From: Clostridium minihomine
GTDB taxonomy: Bacteria > Bacillota > Clostridia > Oscillospirales > Acutalibacteraceae
Length of the DNA: 64,000 nt
Assembly: GCF_900240385.1 (NCBI RefSeq)
Contig: NZ_OEQH01000003.1
Location: 124,001 to 188,000 of the forward strand
Direction: 5' to 3'
Of this stretch, positions 18,628 through 27,422 are shown in pieces (position 1 is the stretch's first letter; each line of letters opens with the position of its first letter). Position numbers and translations under genes: made by a program. The notes under the pieces are model-generated. The model worked only from the letters and a program-made list of their open reading frames with translations. It did no database searches and was not told the DNA's origin.

Positions 18628-19290
18628 TTACATGCGATTATGTTGCATGTTGCGAGTGGGCAAAACACTGTATCTGCGAAGGGGATAGCAAACCGCTGCA
18701 GCTGCTACTCCGCCAATCACGGCTTCCAGCAGGCCGTTGGTTGCAATCACTGCGCCCAATGCACCCAGCAACAGCTCATAGCTCATTCCGAATGCCGCTG
18801 CATAGGTTCGCCCGAAAAATACATAAATGCCGCCCAGCACCAAAATGGTATTGGTCAGGCTTGCCAAAACGCCGCTGACTGCGAAAGGAATGACCTTAGC
18901 GCTCTTTTTGCCCTCCAGATGTCGGCTTAACAGCTGAAATACGATTCCGGCTGTCACGCCCACCAAAATGCGGGGCACAAAGCAAATGACAAGGCTCCAT
19001 AGATTTCCGCTGATGTCGCCGATGCTGTAAAAAGGCGTAAATACAAAGGCAGCGGGCGATGGGGGCATAAAGGTGTTTTTCAAAAAACTGGATAGTCCAA
19101 AGACAAACCCCATGGATGCGCCGGCTTTCGTGCCCAGCATAATGGCGGTGATAATCACCGGCACACCGGACAGGGTCGCGACCAAAGGGCCGATTGGCAA
19201 AGAGCCCAACGGGGTAAAGCACACCACAAGTTCAATCGCCAACAACATCGAAAATTGCGCCAGAAATAAAATCCTTTTATTTGTTTTCAT
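18628..19290 (-). CDS. PanT-like ECF transporter S component (copy 2)
   Basis: This is a substrate-binding membrane subunit of an energy-coupling-factor vitamin importer. The 220 residues form about six hydrophobic helices. The N-terminal FTPLGSLPIGPLVATLSGVP segment resembles PanT-type S components (TPLG..P..FI...LHIP). About 80% of residues match the adjacent upstream copy by eye, and both lie behind coaX, so pantothenate is the likely substrate by context. The shared ECF module (EcfA, EcfA', EcfT) is not in the window. The ATG has AAGGAGGAAAC directly upstream. Confidence 0.75.
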   Translation of the reverse strand: MKTNKRILFLAQFSMLLAIELVVCFTPLGSLPIGPLVATLSGVPVIITAIMLGTKAGASMGFVFGLSSFLKNTFMPPSPAAFVFTPFYSIGDISGNLWSLVICFVPRILVGVTAGIVFQLLSRHLEGKKSAKVIPFAVSGVLASLTNTILVLGGIYVFFGRTYAAAFGMSYELLLGALGAVIATNGLLEAVIGGVAAAAVCYPLRRYSVLPTRNMQHNRM

Positions 19291-19429
19291 GTTTCCTCCT
19301 TGCTGCTGCTCCTTTTAGGATGCAACGCAATCTAAGATTTATCAATCACAGGAGTTTCCCCCTGTTTTGATCTGATTCCGTTTTCTGATTTGTTTTACTG
19401 CTTAAAAAACACAAAACGTTTTAAAATTG

Positions 19430-19455
19430 CCCAGTCAGAAAATGTTCTGACTGGG
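19430..19455 (-). terminator. Terminator between the two PanT-like genes
   Basis: An 11-bp stem CCCAGTCAGAA/TTCTGACTGGG with a 4-base loop. Its core CAGTCAGAA is the same as in the terminator at 18579-18614, consistent with a shared duplicated origin. The T-tract is weak (AATTTT), so readthrough is likely. Confidence 0.6.
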
Positions 19456-19479
19456 ACTTATTGTTCTGTTAAAAAAGAG

Positions 19480-20127
19480 TTATGTTGCTTTGGGAACTGC
19501 GGGCATGCTATACCGGCGCAGGGGATAGCATACAGCCGCTGCTGTTACTGCACTGATGACTGCTTCCAAAAGGCCGTTGGTAGCAATTACCATTCCTAAA
19601 GCACCCAGCAAAAGCTCATAGCTCAGGCCGAATGCGGCTGCATAAGCCTGACCAAAGAACACATAAATACCGCCCAATACCAAAAGGGTGTGAAGGATGC
19701 TTGCCAATGCGCCGCTGACGGCATAGGGAACCACTTTCGCACTCTTTTTCCCTTCCAGCTTGCGAATCAAAGCCTGGAAAGTAACGCCGGCCACTACACC
19801 AATCAGAATTCGCGGGATAAAGCAAATGGCAAGGCTCCAAAAATTCCCCTGAACATCTCCGATGCTGTAGAACGGCGTAAAAACAAAAGAAGAGGGATTC
19901 GGAGTAAAAGTATTCACCAAAAAGCTGAACAGGCCAAAGAAAAAGCCCATGGCAGCACCTGCTTTTGTGCCCAGCATAATGGCGGTGATAATTACCGGCA
20001 CACCGGATAGGGTAGCGACCAAAGGGCCAATGGGCAAAGAACCCAGCGGAGTAAAACAAACTACCATCTCAATTGCCAACAGCATTGAAAATTGTGCCAA
20101 AAATAAAATTCTTTTATTTGATTTCAT
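19480..20127 (-). CDS. PanT-like ECF transporter S component (copy 1)
   Basis: This 215-residue membrane protein is a close paralogue of the next gene downstream. It has the same helix pattern, the same N-terminus (FTPLGSLPIGP) and the same GKKSAK loop and YPLRRYS end. It directly follows coaX on the minus strand; intake of pantothenate followed by phosphorylation to 4'-phosphopantothenate is a natural pair. Differences between copies cluster in the loops and the C-terminal tail. Substrate assignment is from context and family resemblance only. Confidence 0.76.
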   Translation of the reverse strand: MKSNKRILFLAQFSMLLAIEMVVCFTPLGSLPIGPLVATLSGVPVIITAIMLGTKAGAAMGFFFGLFSFLVNTFTPNPSSFVFTPFYSIGDVQGNFWSLAICFIPRILIGVVAGVTFQALIRKLEGKKSAKVVPYAVSGALASILHTLLVLGGIYVFFGQAYAAAFGLSYELLLGALGMVIATNGLLEAVISAVTAAAVCYPLRRYSMPAVPKAT

Positions 20128-20193
20128 GTTTCCTCCTTGCTGCTGCTCCTTAGGATGCAGCGCAACACATTAGATTTATCAAAATCAGGGAAG

Positions 20194-20991
20194 TCAGCCC
20201 TGTTTTGACCGAAGATTTTTTTGGGCAGCTGTGTTCTTTTCATAGATCAGCTTTAATCCATCCAGCAGCAGGTGCTTGTCCAGATGAAAGGGACTGGCGC
20301 AGTTTTGAACCACCAGTTCTGAAAACCCGCCGGTGGCGATTAATGTTGGCGGTTCATGCAGTTCTTTGGCGAATCGTGTGGCTAAACCATCCAGCATGGC
20401 GGCCGTGCCATAGAGTAGGCCGGACTGCATCGAATGAATGGTGTTTTTGCCGATATAATGACTTGGATTTTCTAAACTGATGTGGGGCAGCAAAGCGGTT
20501 CGCGTGGTCAGTGCGTGCAGCATGGTTCCCACGCCGGCGCTGATCATGCCGCCAAGAAAGTTCCCCTTTTGATCAATAAAATTGACCGTGGTTGCCGTAC
20601 CCAAATCAAAAATCACGCAGGGCAAAGGGTATTTGGCAATGGCCGCCACAGCTGCCGCCACTAAATCAGACCCCAACTGTGCCGGATTATCAATTAAAAT
20701 GTTTAAGCCGGTTTTCAGGCCCGGTCCCAACAGCAAAGGCTGAATACCGGAAATTTTTAAAAATGCTTTTTGCATGGGCGAATTCAATTCAGGAACCACA
20801 GAAGAAATGATTGCTCCGTGAATGTCTTTCGGATCTTTTCGGTACAGATTCATGATTTGCCACAGTTCCACTGCATATTGATCCTCTGTACGATAAGGGG
20901 TGGTCAGCATGCTGGAAACAAAAACCAGCTCATCCTGTTCGTAACCGCCCAAAGTGATATGGGAATTGCCGATATCGACGGTTATCAGCAT
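20194..20991 (-). CDS. coaX: Type III pantothenate kinase CoaX
   Basis: It phosphorylates pantothenate in the first step of coenzyme A synthesis and needs a monovalent cation. The 265 residues of the ASKHA fold include MLITVDIGNSHITLGGY (phosphate-1 motif), the Asp in IFDLGTATTVNFID (phosphate-2), GMISAGVGTM and ATGGFSE. The 3' end overlaps a short hairpin that is also found, with a relic of the coaX tail, upstream of the second PanT-like gene. It has its own promoter and is first gene of the minus-strand pantothenate operon. Confidence 0.95.
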   Translation of the reverse strand: MLITVDIGNSHITLGGYEQDELVFVSSMLTTPYRTEDQYAVELWQIMNLYRKDPKDIHGAIISSVVPELNSPMQKAFLKISGIQPLLLGPGLKTGLNILIDNPAQLGSDLVAAAVAAIAKYPLPCVIFDLGTATTVNFIDQKGNFLGGMISAGVGTMLHALTTRTALLPHISLENPSHYIGKNTIHSMQSGLLYGTAAMLDGLATRFAKELHEPPTLIATGGFSELVVQNCASPFHLDKHLLLDGLKLIYEKNTAAQKNLRSKQG

Positions 20992-21022
20992 AGAGAGTCC
21001 CGCCTTTCCTCAAAATAACCAT

Positions 21023-21051
21023 AGTATAACACATTGAAGAGCACTGCGCAA
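21023..21051 (-). promoter_or_regulatory. coaX promoter
   Basis: On the minus strand TTGCGC (21046-21051), 17 bases, TATACT (21023-21028), about 30 bases before the coaX start. Confidence 0.65.
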
Positions 21052-21508
21052 TAATTGAAGAATTGAAAATTGTTGATATTTTTGGAATTTTGTCAATGTC
21101 AGGGGAAAAAGATAAATTCGTTTATAAAGAAAGTTCTTTGTATTTTACTCTGAAAATGGAAAAGTGTATCTAGAAACTAGAGAACAATACCATTCATTTT
21201 TTATTTGAAGGATGCGAAAAATCAGTTTTCATTCCATTTATAACAGAACAAAATTGAATGATCGAATATTTTGAAAAAATTCTTATTTCTTTAGAATAAC
21301 CAAATGCTGATTCCGTAAACTGGAAATTTTCTTTTGATTTGCTTAAATTTTTTATTATGAGAGAGAATTCTTTTCTTTTTAGTTCGGATAAAGAATGGAT
21401 TTTTTTATTTATACTCATCAAAAAGCAATTTTACTTCATTCTATTTTTGCACTTCTGTTTCTGGAAATTTATTCCAAAATGGCTAATTTAGCCAAAAAAA
21501 CGAATGGA
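21052..21508. other. AT-rich intergenic stretch, no gene seen
   Basis: About 450 strongly AT-rich bases between the coaX promoter and the GntR gene promoter. Open frames here lack ribosome sites and recognisable sequence. A 75-codon minus-strand frame (21194-21421) is the longest and could be a decayed gene. No repeats or RNA fold were convincing. Confidence 0.5.
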
Positions 21509-21537
21509 TTGATTCCCTTTTTTTGTCATGGTACAAT
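21509..21537 (+). promoter_or_regulatory. Promoter of the GntR regulator
   Basis: TTGATT (21509-21514), 17 bases, TACAAT (21532-21537), 26 bases before the start codon. Confidence 0.6.
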
Positions 21538-21562
21538 AACTAGGAAAGAGGGGAGAGTTCAA

Positions 21563-22222
21563 ATGGCGGAACAGAAGGAACAAAAAATCAGCCTGACCGA
21601 TGTTGCATATCAACACATTAAAAAAAGTATCTTAAACTGTGAATATCTTCCCGGTCAGGCGATTTATGAAAAAAGGATGGCAGATGAACTGGATATAGGA
21701 AGAACTCCGGTTAGGGAGGCCCTCATCCGTTTGGAACATGAAAGGCTGGTTCATATTTTTCCCAGGCAGGGCATGTGTGCCAGTCAGATTACAGAACAGG
21801 ATATCATGGAATTGTATCAGCTGCGTAAATTGTTGGATGTGCAGGTGATTCTGCAATATATGCATGTGATTGATCGAGAAAAACTGCTGGAATACCAAGA
21901 GAAATTCACTTGTTGCGACAGTCTGAGCGATCCGGAATATTATGAAATGGACATTTCTTTTCATTTGTTTTTAATCTCCTGTGCAAATAATGAACATCTT
22001 TTCCGATTTTATCGCGAACTGATGCAAGTGCAGTACCGGGTGGCGCTATACAGCCTAATGAAAAAACGAAACCATCCTCGCCAAAATACGACAAAAGAGC
22101 ACTTACAAATTATTCAAGCGATTCTAACAGCAGATAAACAAAAGGTGAATCAAATATTGACCCGGCATATTGACAATTCTTTGTTGGCGGCGCTGGAAAG
22201 TTTAGGTTCTGCTAAGACGTAA
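21563..22222 (+). CDS. GntR/FadR-family transcriptional regulator
   Basis: This is a 219-residue DNA-binding regulator. The N-terminal winged helix includes VAYQHIKKSILNCEYLPGQ, ELDIGRTPVREALIRLE (recognition helix) and a wing of IFPRQG. The C-terminal FCD-type ligand domain has helices with DISFHLFLI and H in TKEHLQIIQAIL and RHID, consistent with a metal/carboxylate site. The ATG at 21563 follows GAGGGGAG. Target genes are not evident: it is followed by a gap of 185 bases with no clear signal, and then a diguanylate cyclase. Confidence 0.88.
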   Translation: MAEQKEQKISLTDVAYQHIKKSILNCEYLPGQAIYEKRMADELDIGRTPVREALIRLEHERLVHIFPRQGMCASQITEQDIMELYQLRKLLDVQVILQYMHVIDREKLLEYQEKFTCCDSLSDPEYYEMDISFHLFLISCANNEHLFRFYRELMQVQYRVALYSLMKKRNHPRQNTTKEHLQIIQAILTADKQKVNQILTRHIDNSLLAALESLGSAKT

Positions 22223-22375
22223 AATCGAACAAAGTAACATAGAAATACGAATTATTCACGTTTTCTTGTGGGAAGGCCACGAAACTCAAAGAAGATTTTA
22301 GGTGGTTTTATTCGCAAAAATGATAGATTGAAAGACAAAAACTGACAAGAACATCTATTATTATTACATTCCATA

Positions 22376-22384
22376 TGCTATAAT
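22376..22384 (+). promoter_or_regulatory. Extended -10 promoter of the membrane GGDEF gene
   Basis: TGC followed by a perfect TATAAT (22379-22384). The -35 region is poor. It is about 24 bases before the earliest start codon. Confidence 0.5.
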
Positions 22385-22407
22385 ATTGTTAAAATTTCGA
22401 CTGAGAA

Positions 22408-23532
22408 GTGATAAAGTTGCGGATTAAAATGCCAGACCTGGAACAGGCTAGGTGGAGAAAACGAATCACCCAAATTCTTGTAATTCTGGCGCTGTTCATC
22501 ACTTTGCTGGAGTTAATCACTTATTCTGTCTTTCAGCTTTCGGGGGAATTTACAGGTGCAGAAAAGTTTTTTTATATCCGCAGTCGGTTTTTGTATCCTG
22601 TTCTTCTGAATTTTGGATTTCTGTTGTTGAATTTTGTGATTCAGTTCCGGACAAATATTCGGGAATCGCTGAAATGCGACAGTGTGATTCTAACGGCGAT
22701 TTTGTTGTGCACTGTAACGGCTTGGTTTCATTATACTTTAGTCAGCGCTTTAACGGCCTTTATACTTCCGGTTCTGCTTTCTACACTTTTTGCCAGCAGA
22801 AAACGAATGCTAATCAGCGCGGTAGTCAGTTTGTTTTTTATGACGGTATGTGCGCTGCATTCTTTTGCTTTGGTTCCCGGCCATCTTTACTGGACAAACA
22901 ATATTGCGGTCAGTTATCTATTGTTTTTTGCAAGCCTGATTTTAAGTGATTTAATGGTGACCTATATTATGGAAAAAAGAGAAAACCTGTTTTCCAGTTA
23001 CCAAACTCAATTGATTTTAGACCAGAAAATTAAAATGGATCCTTTAACAAACCTCTACAATCAACATACGTTTTTCGATAAACTGAATGAATGTGTCAAT
23101 AAGGCAGAGGACAGTGACGAAGTATTTTCTATCGCAATTCTGGATATCGATGACTTTAAATCCATTAACGATACTTATGGCCATTCCACCGGGAATCAGG
23201 TGCTTGAGGGGCTGTCTGATATGATGGGACTGGTATTTTCCCCAAGCAGGGAATTGGTAGCTCGTTATGGGGGCGAGGAGTTTGGAATTATTTTTCGCAA
23301 TATGTCTCAGGAACAGGCTTACGAGCGGATTGAACAGCTAAGAAGACATTTTGCTGATAACAGCTTTTCCCGAATTGGAATGAAACGAATCACCTTTAGC
23401 GGCGGAATTGCCGAATACCAATTTGGTGATGAGAGCAGCAGTATTTTTAATCGCGCAGATGCCGCTTTATATGAGGCAAAAAAGCGGGGAAAGAATCAAA
23501 CCGTTACTGCGGGTTATGCGAAATTGGAGTGA
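22408..23532 (+). CDS. Membrane-bound diguanylate cyclase (GGDEF)
   Basis: It would make cyclic di-GMP from two GTP. The 374 residues hold about six membrane segments (residues 20-195), a short linker, then a GGDEF domain (about 208-370) with DPLTNLYNQHTF, IDDFKSINDTYGH and the active-site variant RYGGEEF, which is competent. The RxxD product-inhibition site is not seen five residues before GGEEF. Starts are ambiguous: GTG 22408, TTG 22417 or ATG 22429, none with a strong ribosome site, so weak translation is likely. The sensory input of the membrane part is unknown. Confidence 0.88.
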   Translation: MIKLRIKMPDLEQARWRKRITQILVILALFITLLELITYSVFQLSGEFTGAEKFFYIRSRFLYPVLLNFGFLLLNFVIQFRTNIRESLKCDSVILTAILLCTVTAWFHYTLVSALTAFILPVLLSTLFASRKRMLISAVVSLFFMTVCALHSFALVPGHLYWTNNIAVSYLLFFASLILSDLMVTYIMEKRENLFSSYQTQLILDQKIKMDPLTNLYNQHTFFDKLNECVNKAEDSDEVFSIAILDIDDFKSINDTYGHSTGNQVLEGLSDMMGLVFSPSRELVARYGGEEFGIIFRNMSQEQAYERIEQLRRHFADNSFSRIGMKRITFSGGIAEYQFGDESSSIFNRADAALYEAKKRGKNQTVTAGYAKLE

Positions 23533-23550
23533 AAGTTTTTTACACAAAAA

Positions 23551-23583
23551 ACAGCCGGTTCCCAAAAGGGAACCGGCTGTTTT
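23551..23583. terminator. Bidirectional terminator
   Basis: A 13-bp GC-rich perfect stem (ACAGCCGGTTCCC/GGGAACCGGCTGT), loop AAAA, with T-rich flanks on both strands. It serves the converging GGDEF and DUF554 genes. Confidence 0.92.
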
Positions 23584-23597
23584 CATATTTTCATTCT

Positions 23598-24314
23598 TCA
23601 TTTTAAAATTAAAATCGTGAGCCAATGATATAGAATGGGAATTAAAATAGCAGGCAAAAGATTCGCCGTTTTGATTTTTACGATTCCCAGCAAGTTAATT
23701 CCAATGCACATGACGATGGCATAGCCAACCATACAAATTTGATTTAGAAGTGTATCGGTTAGAGCCGGGCCGATCCAAGCGGCAAAAAGAGAAAGGCTCC
23801 CCTGATACAGCAGCACAGGAATTGCGCTGAAAATAACGCCAATTCCCAAAGTTGAGGCCAAAATAATAGAAGAAACGCCATCCAGCATGCTTTTGACATA
23901 TAGTGTGCTGCTGTTTCCCCGCAGCCCGTCATTAATGGCGCCAACAATGGCCATGGCTCCCACACAAAAAAGGATAGAGGCGGCCACAAATCCGCTGGAA
24001 AAACCAGAAATTCGCAGTTTGGATTCCACTGCTTTGCTCAGGGATTGCAGCTTGTCCTCAATTTTCAACATCTCTCCCGCTACGGCTCCCAGCACCAGGC
24101 TGACCACCAAAAGCAGTTCTCCGCTGCTGGAAATCCGATTATCCTGTATGATAAACATTGAGCTGATGACGCCGTTCAGACCCAAAATAAAGACACAAAT
24201 GCCCAATACTTTATAAAGGCTTTGTTCTATTTGAGGATTGAAACATTTTTGAAATACCATGCCAAGGATTCCTCCTAAAACAATGGCTGCGGTGTTGACT
24301 ATGGTTCCAAGCAT
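23598..24314 (-). CDS. DUF554 family membrane protein
   Basis: This is a 238-residue protein with about seven hydrophobic helices and the family's N-terminal MLGTIVNTAAIVLGGILG, the GELLLVVSLVLGAVAGE segment and FCVGAMAIVGAINDGL. The family (B. subtilis YdfK, E. coli YqgA type) has no firm function; a transport role is a guess. The ATG at 24314 lies 10 bases after AGGGAGG; a longer frame to 24392 has no support. An extended -10 (TGTTATAAT) lies near 24410 on the minus strand. Confidence 0.88.
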   Translation of the reverse strand: MLGTIVNTAAIVLGGILGMVFQKCFNPQIEQSLYKVLGICVFILGLNGVISSMFIIQDNRISSSGELLLVVSLVLGAVAGEMLKIEDKLQSLSKAVESKLRISGFSSGFVAASILFCVGAMAIVGAINDGLRGNSSTLYVKSMLDGVSSIILASTLGIGVIFSAIPVLLYQGSLSLFAAWIGPALTDTLLNQICMVGYAIVMCIGINLLGIVKIKTANLLPAILIPILYHWLTILILK

Positions 24315-24516
24315 GTGCGGGTATCCTCCCTGACTTGTGCTGACAAGTGTAAAAAATGAAGCCGTTTTCATTTTATACGAGAAAAATCTCATTTTCGGCG
24401 TTGGCTTATTATAACATACAAATTCTTACAATTTTTAAAAATTAGAAAAATTTACATCTTTGATATTAATCAGGCGCTTTAATCTGTTACAATAAAAAGA
24501 AGGAAACAGAAAGGAT

Positions 24517-25764
24517 GTGGTTTTTATCAATCGGAACTCTTGGAAAAAAAGAATTTGCAGTTTTGTGCTTTCTTTATCGCTGATTGGAAGTATGGCGACT
24601 ATGGCAGGAGCGCAGCAAGGCCCTTCTTTACATAGAGAAACACTTGCGTTCCCAGACTATCAGCAAAGCACCTCCGCTCAGGCGGTATCCACTGCGGTAA
24701 AGCCGTCTGTTTTGGCAATGGGCCAGAATGAAAAGGAGGCAGAAGCTGCAATCGCTCAGGCGCTTATCAATGGAGAAAGCAAGCTGCCCCTTTTGCAATA
24801 CCAGATTACGAAAGACCAGTTGCTTCGCATCCTGAATTTTACGACTTTTACGAATTATCCCCAAATCTCCAGTGCTGTGGCCTATGAGTATACAGTGGAT
24901 TCTCAGGATATCATCTATGCTTTATGGCCCAAATATAATTTTACCCAACCGGAAGTAGCCGCCCGTTCTATGCAAATTGAACAGGCAGCCCAAGCAGCTC
25001 TTTCTTCCATTATCACCAAAGACATGTCTGAACTGCAAAAGATTGTAGCGGTTCACGACTATCTGGTGCTAAACTGCTCTTATGATACCCGCGTAACGAA
25101 TAACAACGCCCCGCATGACTCTTTTACAGCATACGGTGCGCTGGTGAATAAAGTGGCGGTATGCCAGGGCTATACAGCAGCTTTTCAGCTGATGATGCAA
25201 AAGCTGGGCGTTCCCAGCATTGTGGTGCAAAGCACAGCAATGAACCATACCTGGAACCTGGTTCGTTACGAAGGAAATTGGTACCATGTGGATGTAACCT
25301 GGGATGACCCGATTCCCGATCGACCCGGTGTGGTGCAAACCTATGCGCTGATGCAGAGTGACAAGGGAATTATGAATGAAATCAATCAGCATTATTCCTG
25401 GGATTCTGCCGGTTATGTAGCGGTTAACACCCAGTTTGAAGGGGCCTTTAACTGGTCTGAATATCGTATGTACCATACCGCGGTAATGAAAGGGGCTGTG
25501 CTGGATGTCAGTTCCCTTTCCGGAAAAACAGGAGTTTATTCCGAATTTTTGGTAAAGCCCTATGTGGGGGGCACGGCCATTACTGTGACCAGCTCTAATC
25601 CGGCTGTTGCTAAGGTAGAACTGGTCAATGCCAATGATCCGCGCGGTGCAAAATACCGGGTTACTTATCTGGGCACCGGCTATGCTACACTTTTGGTTAC
25701 CACTGCCGACGGCGGAATCAAAACAGTTCCGGTCAGCGTGAAAGAAGCGGCTGCCGCTGCGTAA
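24517..25764 (+). CDS. Secreted transglutaminase-like cysteine protease/transferase with Ig-like tail
   Basis: This is an exported 415-residue protein. The signal peptide ends near residue 32 (SMATMAGAQ). The transglutaminase-like core (about 165-275) has the triad Cys in VCQGYT, His in NHTWN and Asp in HVDVTWDD. The C-terminal 90 residues form a BIG2-like beta domain (LSGKTGVYSEF... SSNPAVAKVE... GYATLLVTTADG) typical of cell-surface adhesion or wall attachment. It starts at GTG 24517 after AAAGGAT. It may process peptide or wall links outside the cell. The 3' end overlaps the opposing acetyltransferase gene. Confidence 0.86.
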   Translation: MVFINRNSWKKRICSFVLSLSLIGSMATMAGAQQGPSLHRETLAFPDYQQSTSAQAVSTAVKPSVLAMGQNEKEAEAAIAQALINGESKLPLLQYQITKDQLLRILNFTTFTNYPQISSAVAYEYTVDSQDIIYALWPKYNFTQPEVAARSMQIEQAAQAALSSIITKDMSELQKIVAVHDYLVLNCSYDTRVTNNNAPHDSFTAYGALVNKVAVCQGYTAAFQLMMQKLGVPSIVVQSTAMNHTWNLVRYEGNWYHVDVTWDDPIPDRPGVVQTYALMQSDKGIMNEINQHYSWDSAGYVAVNTQFEGAFNWSEYRMYHTAVMKGAVLDVSSLSGKTGVYSEFLVKPYVGGTAITVTSSNPAVAKVELVNANDPRGAKYRVTYLGTGYATLLVTTADGGIKTVPVSVKEAAAAA

Positions 25765-26326
25765 CGGAAAAAATCTGCTGCACTTTGTCGGCCGACAAAT
25801 CATGTATGGATTTCGTGGGGGCCGGAACAATCAGATCCGGCTGGGGGAACAGTGCCATTATAGACATATCACACCATCGGCCCAGTTTATACCCGGTGTG
25901 GGGATATACGCCGATTTCCTGAAACCCCATGGAACGGTGAAATCCCATGCTGCGGTCATTGGGCAAAGTGACCAGCGCATAAAGGTTAAAATAGCCCTGT
26001 TCTTTCAACAGGGCTATCAGTGCGCGGTACAAAGTGGTGCCGGTGCCCTTGCGGTGGTGCCTTTCATCGGTATAGATTGAAAGTTCAACATCCCACTGGT
26101 ATGCCGCTCGGGTCATATGAGGTGATGCATAAGCGTATCCGTGAATGACTCCGTCTTCTTCATAAATCAAATACGGATGCTTTTGGGTAATCGTTCGAAT
26201 TCGTTGAGTAAACTCTTCTACACTGGGAACCTCATATTCAAAAGTAATGGTAGTATTCACAATATAGGGCGCATAAATAGCCAAAAGCTGCTGCGCATCA
26301 TCTGGAGTGGCAAATCGTAATGCCAT
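25733..26326 (-). CDS. GNAT acetyltransferase, phosphinothricin/methionine-sulfoximine type
   Basis: This is a 197-residue acetyl-CoA-dependent N-acetyltransferase similar to the Pat/MnaT group: early IRFA-type start (LRFATPDDAQQL), IVNTTITFEYEVPSVEEF, VELSIYTDERHHRKGTGTTLY with the acetyl-CoA loop, and GFHRSMGFQEIGVYPHTGYKLG. This group detoxifies phosphinothricin-like amino acids, but natural substrates are often unknown. A C-terminal tail of about 30 residues goes beyond the family core. The ATG at 26326 has AAAAGGAGC upstream. Its last 32 bases overlap the end of the convergent transglutaminase-like gene, with no terminator between. Confidence 0.85.
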   Translation of the reverse strand: MALRFATPDDAQQLLAIYAPYIVNTTITFEYEVPSVEEFTQRIRTITQKHPYLIYEEDGVIHGYAYASPHMTRAAYQWDVELSIYTDERHHRKGTGTTLYRALIALLKEQGYFNLYALVTLPNDRSMGFHRSMGFQEIGVYPHTGYKLGRWCDMSIMALFPQPDLIVPAPTKSIHDLSADKVQQIFSVTQRQPLLSR

Positions 26327-26416
26327 AAGCGGTATGCTCCTTTTCAATGGATTTTATTTTAACAAGTATATATTCTTTTATTATAAAAAACAAGATATTT
26401 TTTTGTATTTTAAAAC

Positions 26417-26500
26417 AATGTTAATATTTATATGGGCAATTTCTAAAAGGTTTGTGGAACAAAACTGAGGATTTTGCCCATGTTTATATAAATTAACATT
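26417..26500. repeat. Long imperfect inverted repeat upstream of the ABC operon
   Basis: Left arm 26417-26439 begins AATGTTAAT and ends TGGGCAA; right arm 26474-26500 is its complement with a small insertion. The arms surround about 34 bases. It lies in the 343-base AT-rich gap (26327-26669) that contains no gene. It may be an operator, a terminator relic, or a transcribed hairpin for the flanking genes. Confidence 0.6.
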
Positions 26501-26590
26501 TAACCTACTTAATTTTACCAAAAATGTCAAATTTGTTTCCGATTTGTCATCGGAACTGTAAATTTATTTTCTTAAAAAGAAAATTAGATT

Positions 26591-26633
26591 ATTTCCAAAT
26601 TGATATAATGTCTAAAAAGATAATTTTGGAAAT
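26591..26633 (+). promoter_or_regulatory. Promoter -10 box flanked by an inverted repeat
   Basis: TATAAT at 26604-26609 lies between ATTTCCAAATT (26591-26601) and its near complement AATTTTGGAAAT (26622-26633). The -35 region is poor, as in regulated promoters. It would drive the ABC operon starting at 26670; the repeat is a candidate regulator site. Confidence 0.5.
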
Positions 26634-26669
26634 TATTTTGCTATATATTAAAGGAAAAAGGAGAAAACC

Positions 26670-27422
26670 ATGGCCCTGATTCATGTGGAGAATCTTCGCA
26701 AGGTTTACCGGATTGACCAGGAAAAGGTGGTGGCGCTCAATCGCATTAACCTTTCTGTGGAATCCGGTGAAATATGCTGTATTCTGGGGACTTCCGGTTC
26801 CGGAAAATCCACTTTGCTGAATATCATGGCGGGACTGGAAAAACCTTCAAAAGGCCGGGTAATGATAGACGGTGTTGATGTGACGGCTCTTTCCGAAAAG
26901 GATTTGGCCTTGTTCCGGCAAAAGAACGTTGGGTTTGTGTTTCAGTCTTATAACCTGATGCCGACTTTAACCGCAGTGGAAAACGTGGCAATGCCCTTGA
27001 TGTTCCGTGGAATGAATAAAGAGGAGCGAAACCGCGAGGCAGTTAAAATGCTGCGCGCGGTAAGCCTTGGGGAGCGGCTTTTGCACAAGCCGACTCAAAT
27101 GAGCGGCGGGCAGCAGCAGCGGGTTGGAATTGCCCGCGCTTTTGTGGCGCATCCAAAAATTATTTTTGCCGACGAACCCACAGGAAATCTGGACACGAAA
27201 ACGACCAAAGAGGTTATGGAGATTATGGTGGGAATGGCAAGAAAACACAACGAAACTTTAATTTTGGTCACCCACGACAAGGATATTGCCCGCTATGCGG
27301 ATCGAATTGTTACCGTTGTGGATGGTAATGTAAAAGGGGATTGTATCAATCAGTCGATTGTTCCGGCGGCACAGCAAAGCCAGCCGGAGAAAGCGGCATT
27401 GGCAGGAGGAAAGGTATCATGA
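26670..27422 (+). CDS. ABC transporter ATP-binding protein (LolD/MacB type)
   Basis: This is the cytoplasmic ATPase of a MacB-like (type VII) ABC complex. The 250 residues include Walker [10 protein letters not shown] (about 40-48), Q-loop FQSYNLMP, the signature MSGGQQQR, Walker [13 protein letters not shown] and the switch His in VTHD. A 25-residue Ala/Gln-rich tail follows. It overlaps the next gene by an ATGA, and together with the exoprotein and permease forms a tight three-gene operon. The ribosome site is AAAAAGGAG. Confidence 0.94.
   Translation: MALIHVENLRKVYRIDQEKVVALNRINLSVESGEICCILGTSGSGKSTLLNIMAGLEKPSKGRVMIDGVDVTALSEKDLALFRQKNVGFVFQSYNLMPTLTAVENVAMPLMFRGMNKEERNREAVKMLRAVSLGERLLHKPTQMSGGQQQRVGIARAFVAHPKIIFADEPTGNLDTKTTKEVMEIMVGMARKHNETLILVTHDKDIARYADRIVTVVDGNVKGDCINQSIVPAAQQSQPEKAALAGGKVS

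Noticed and set aside
21194-21421. 75-codon minus-strand frame in AT-rich DNA
   Set aside because: No ribosome site, no recognisable sequence, composition expected by chance; kept only as a possible relic.
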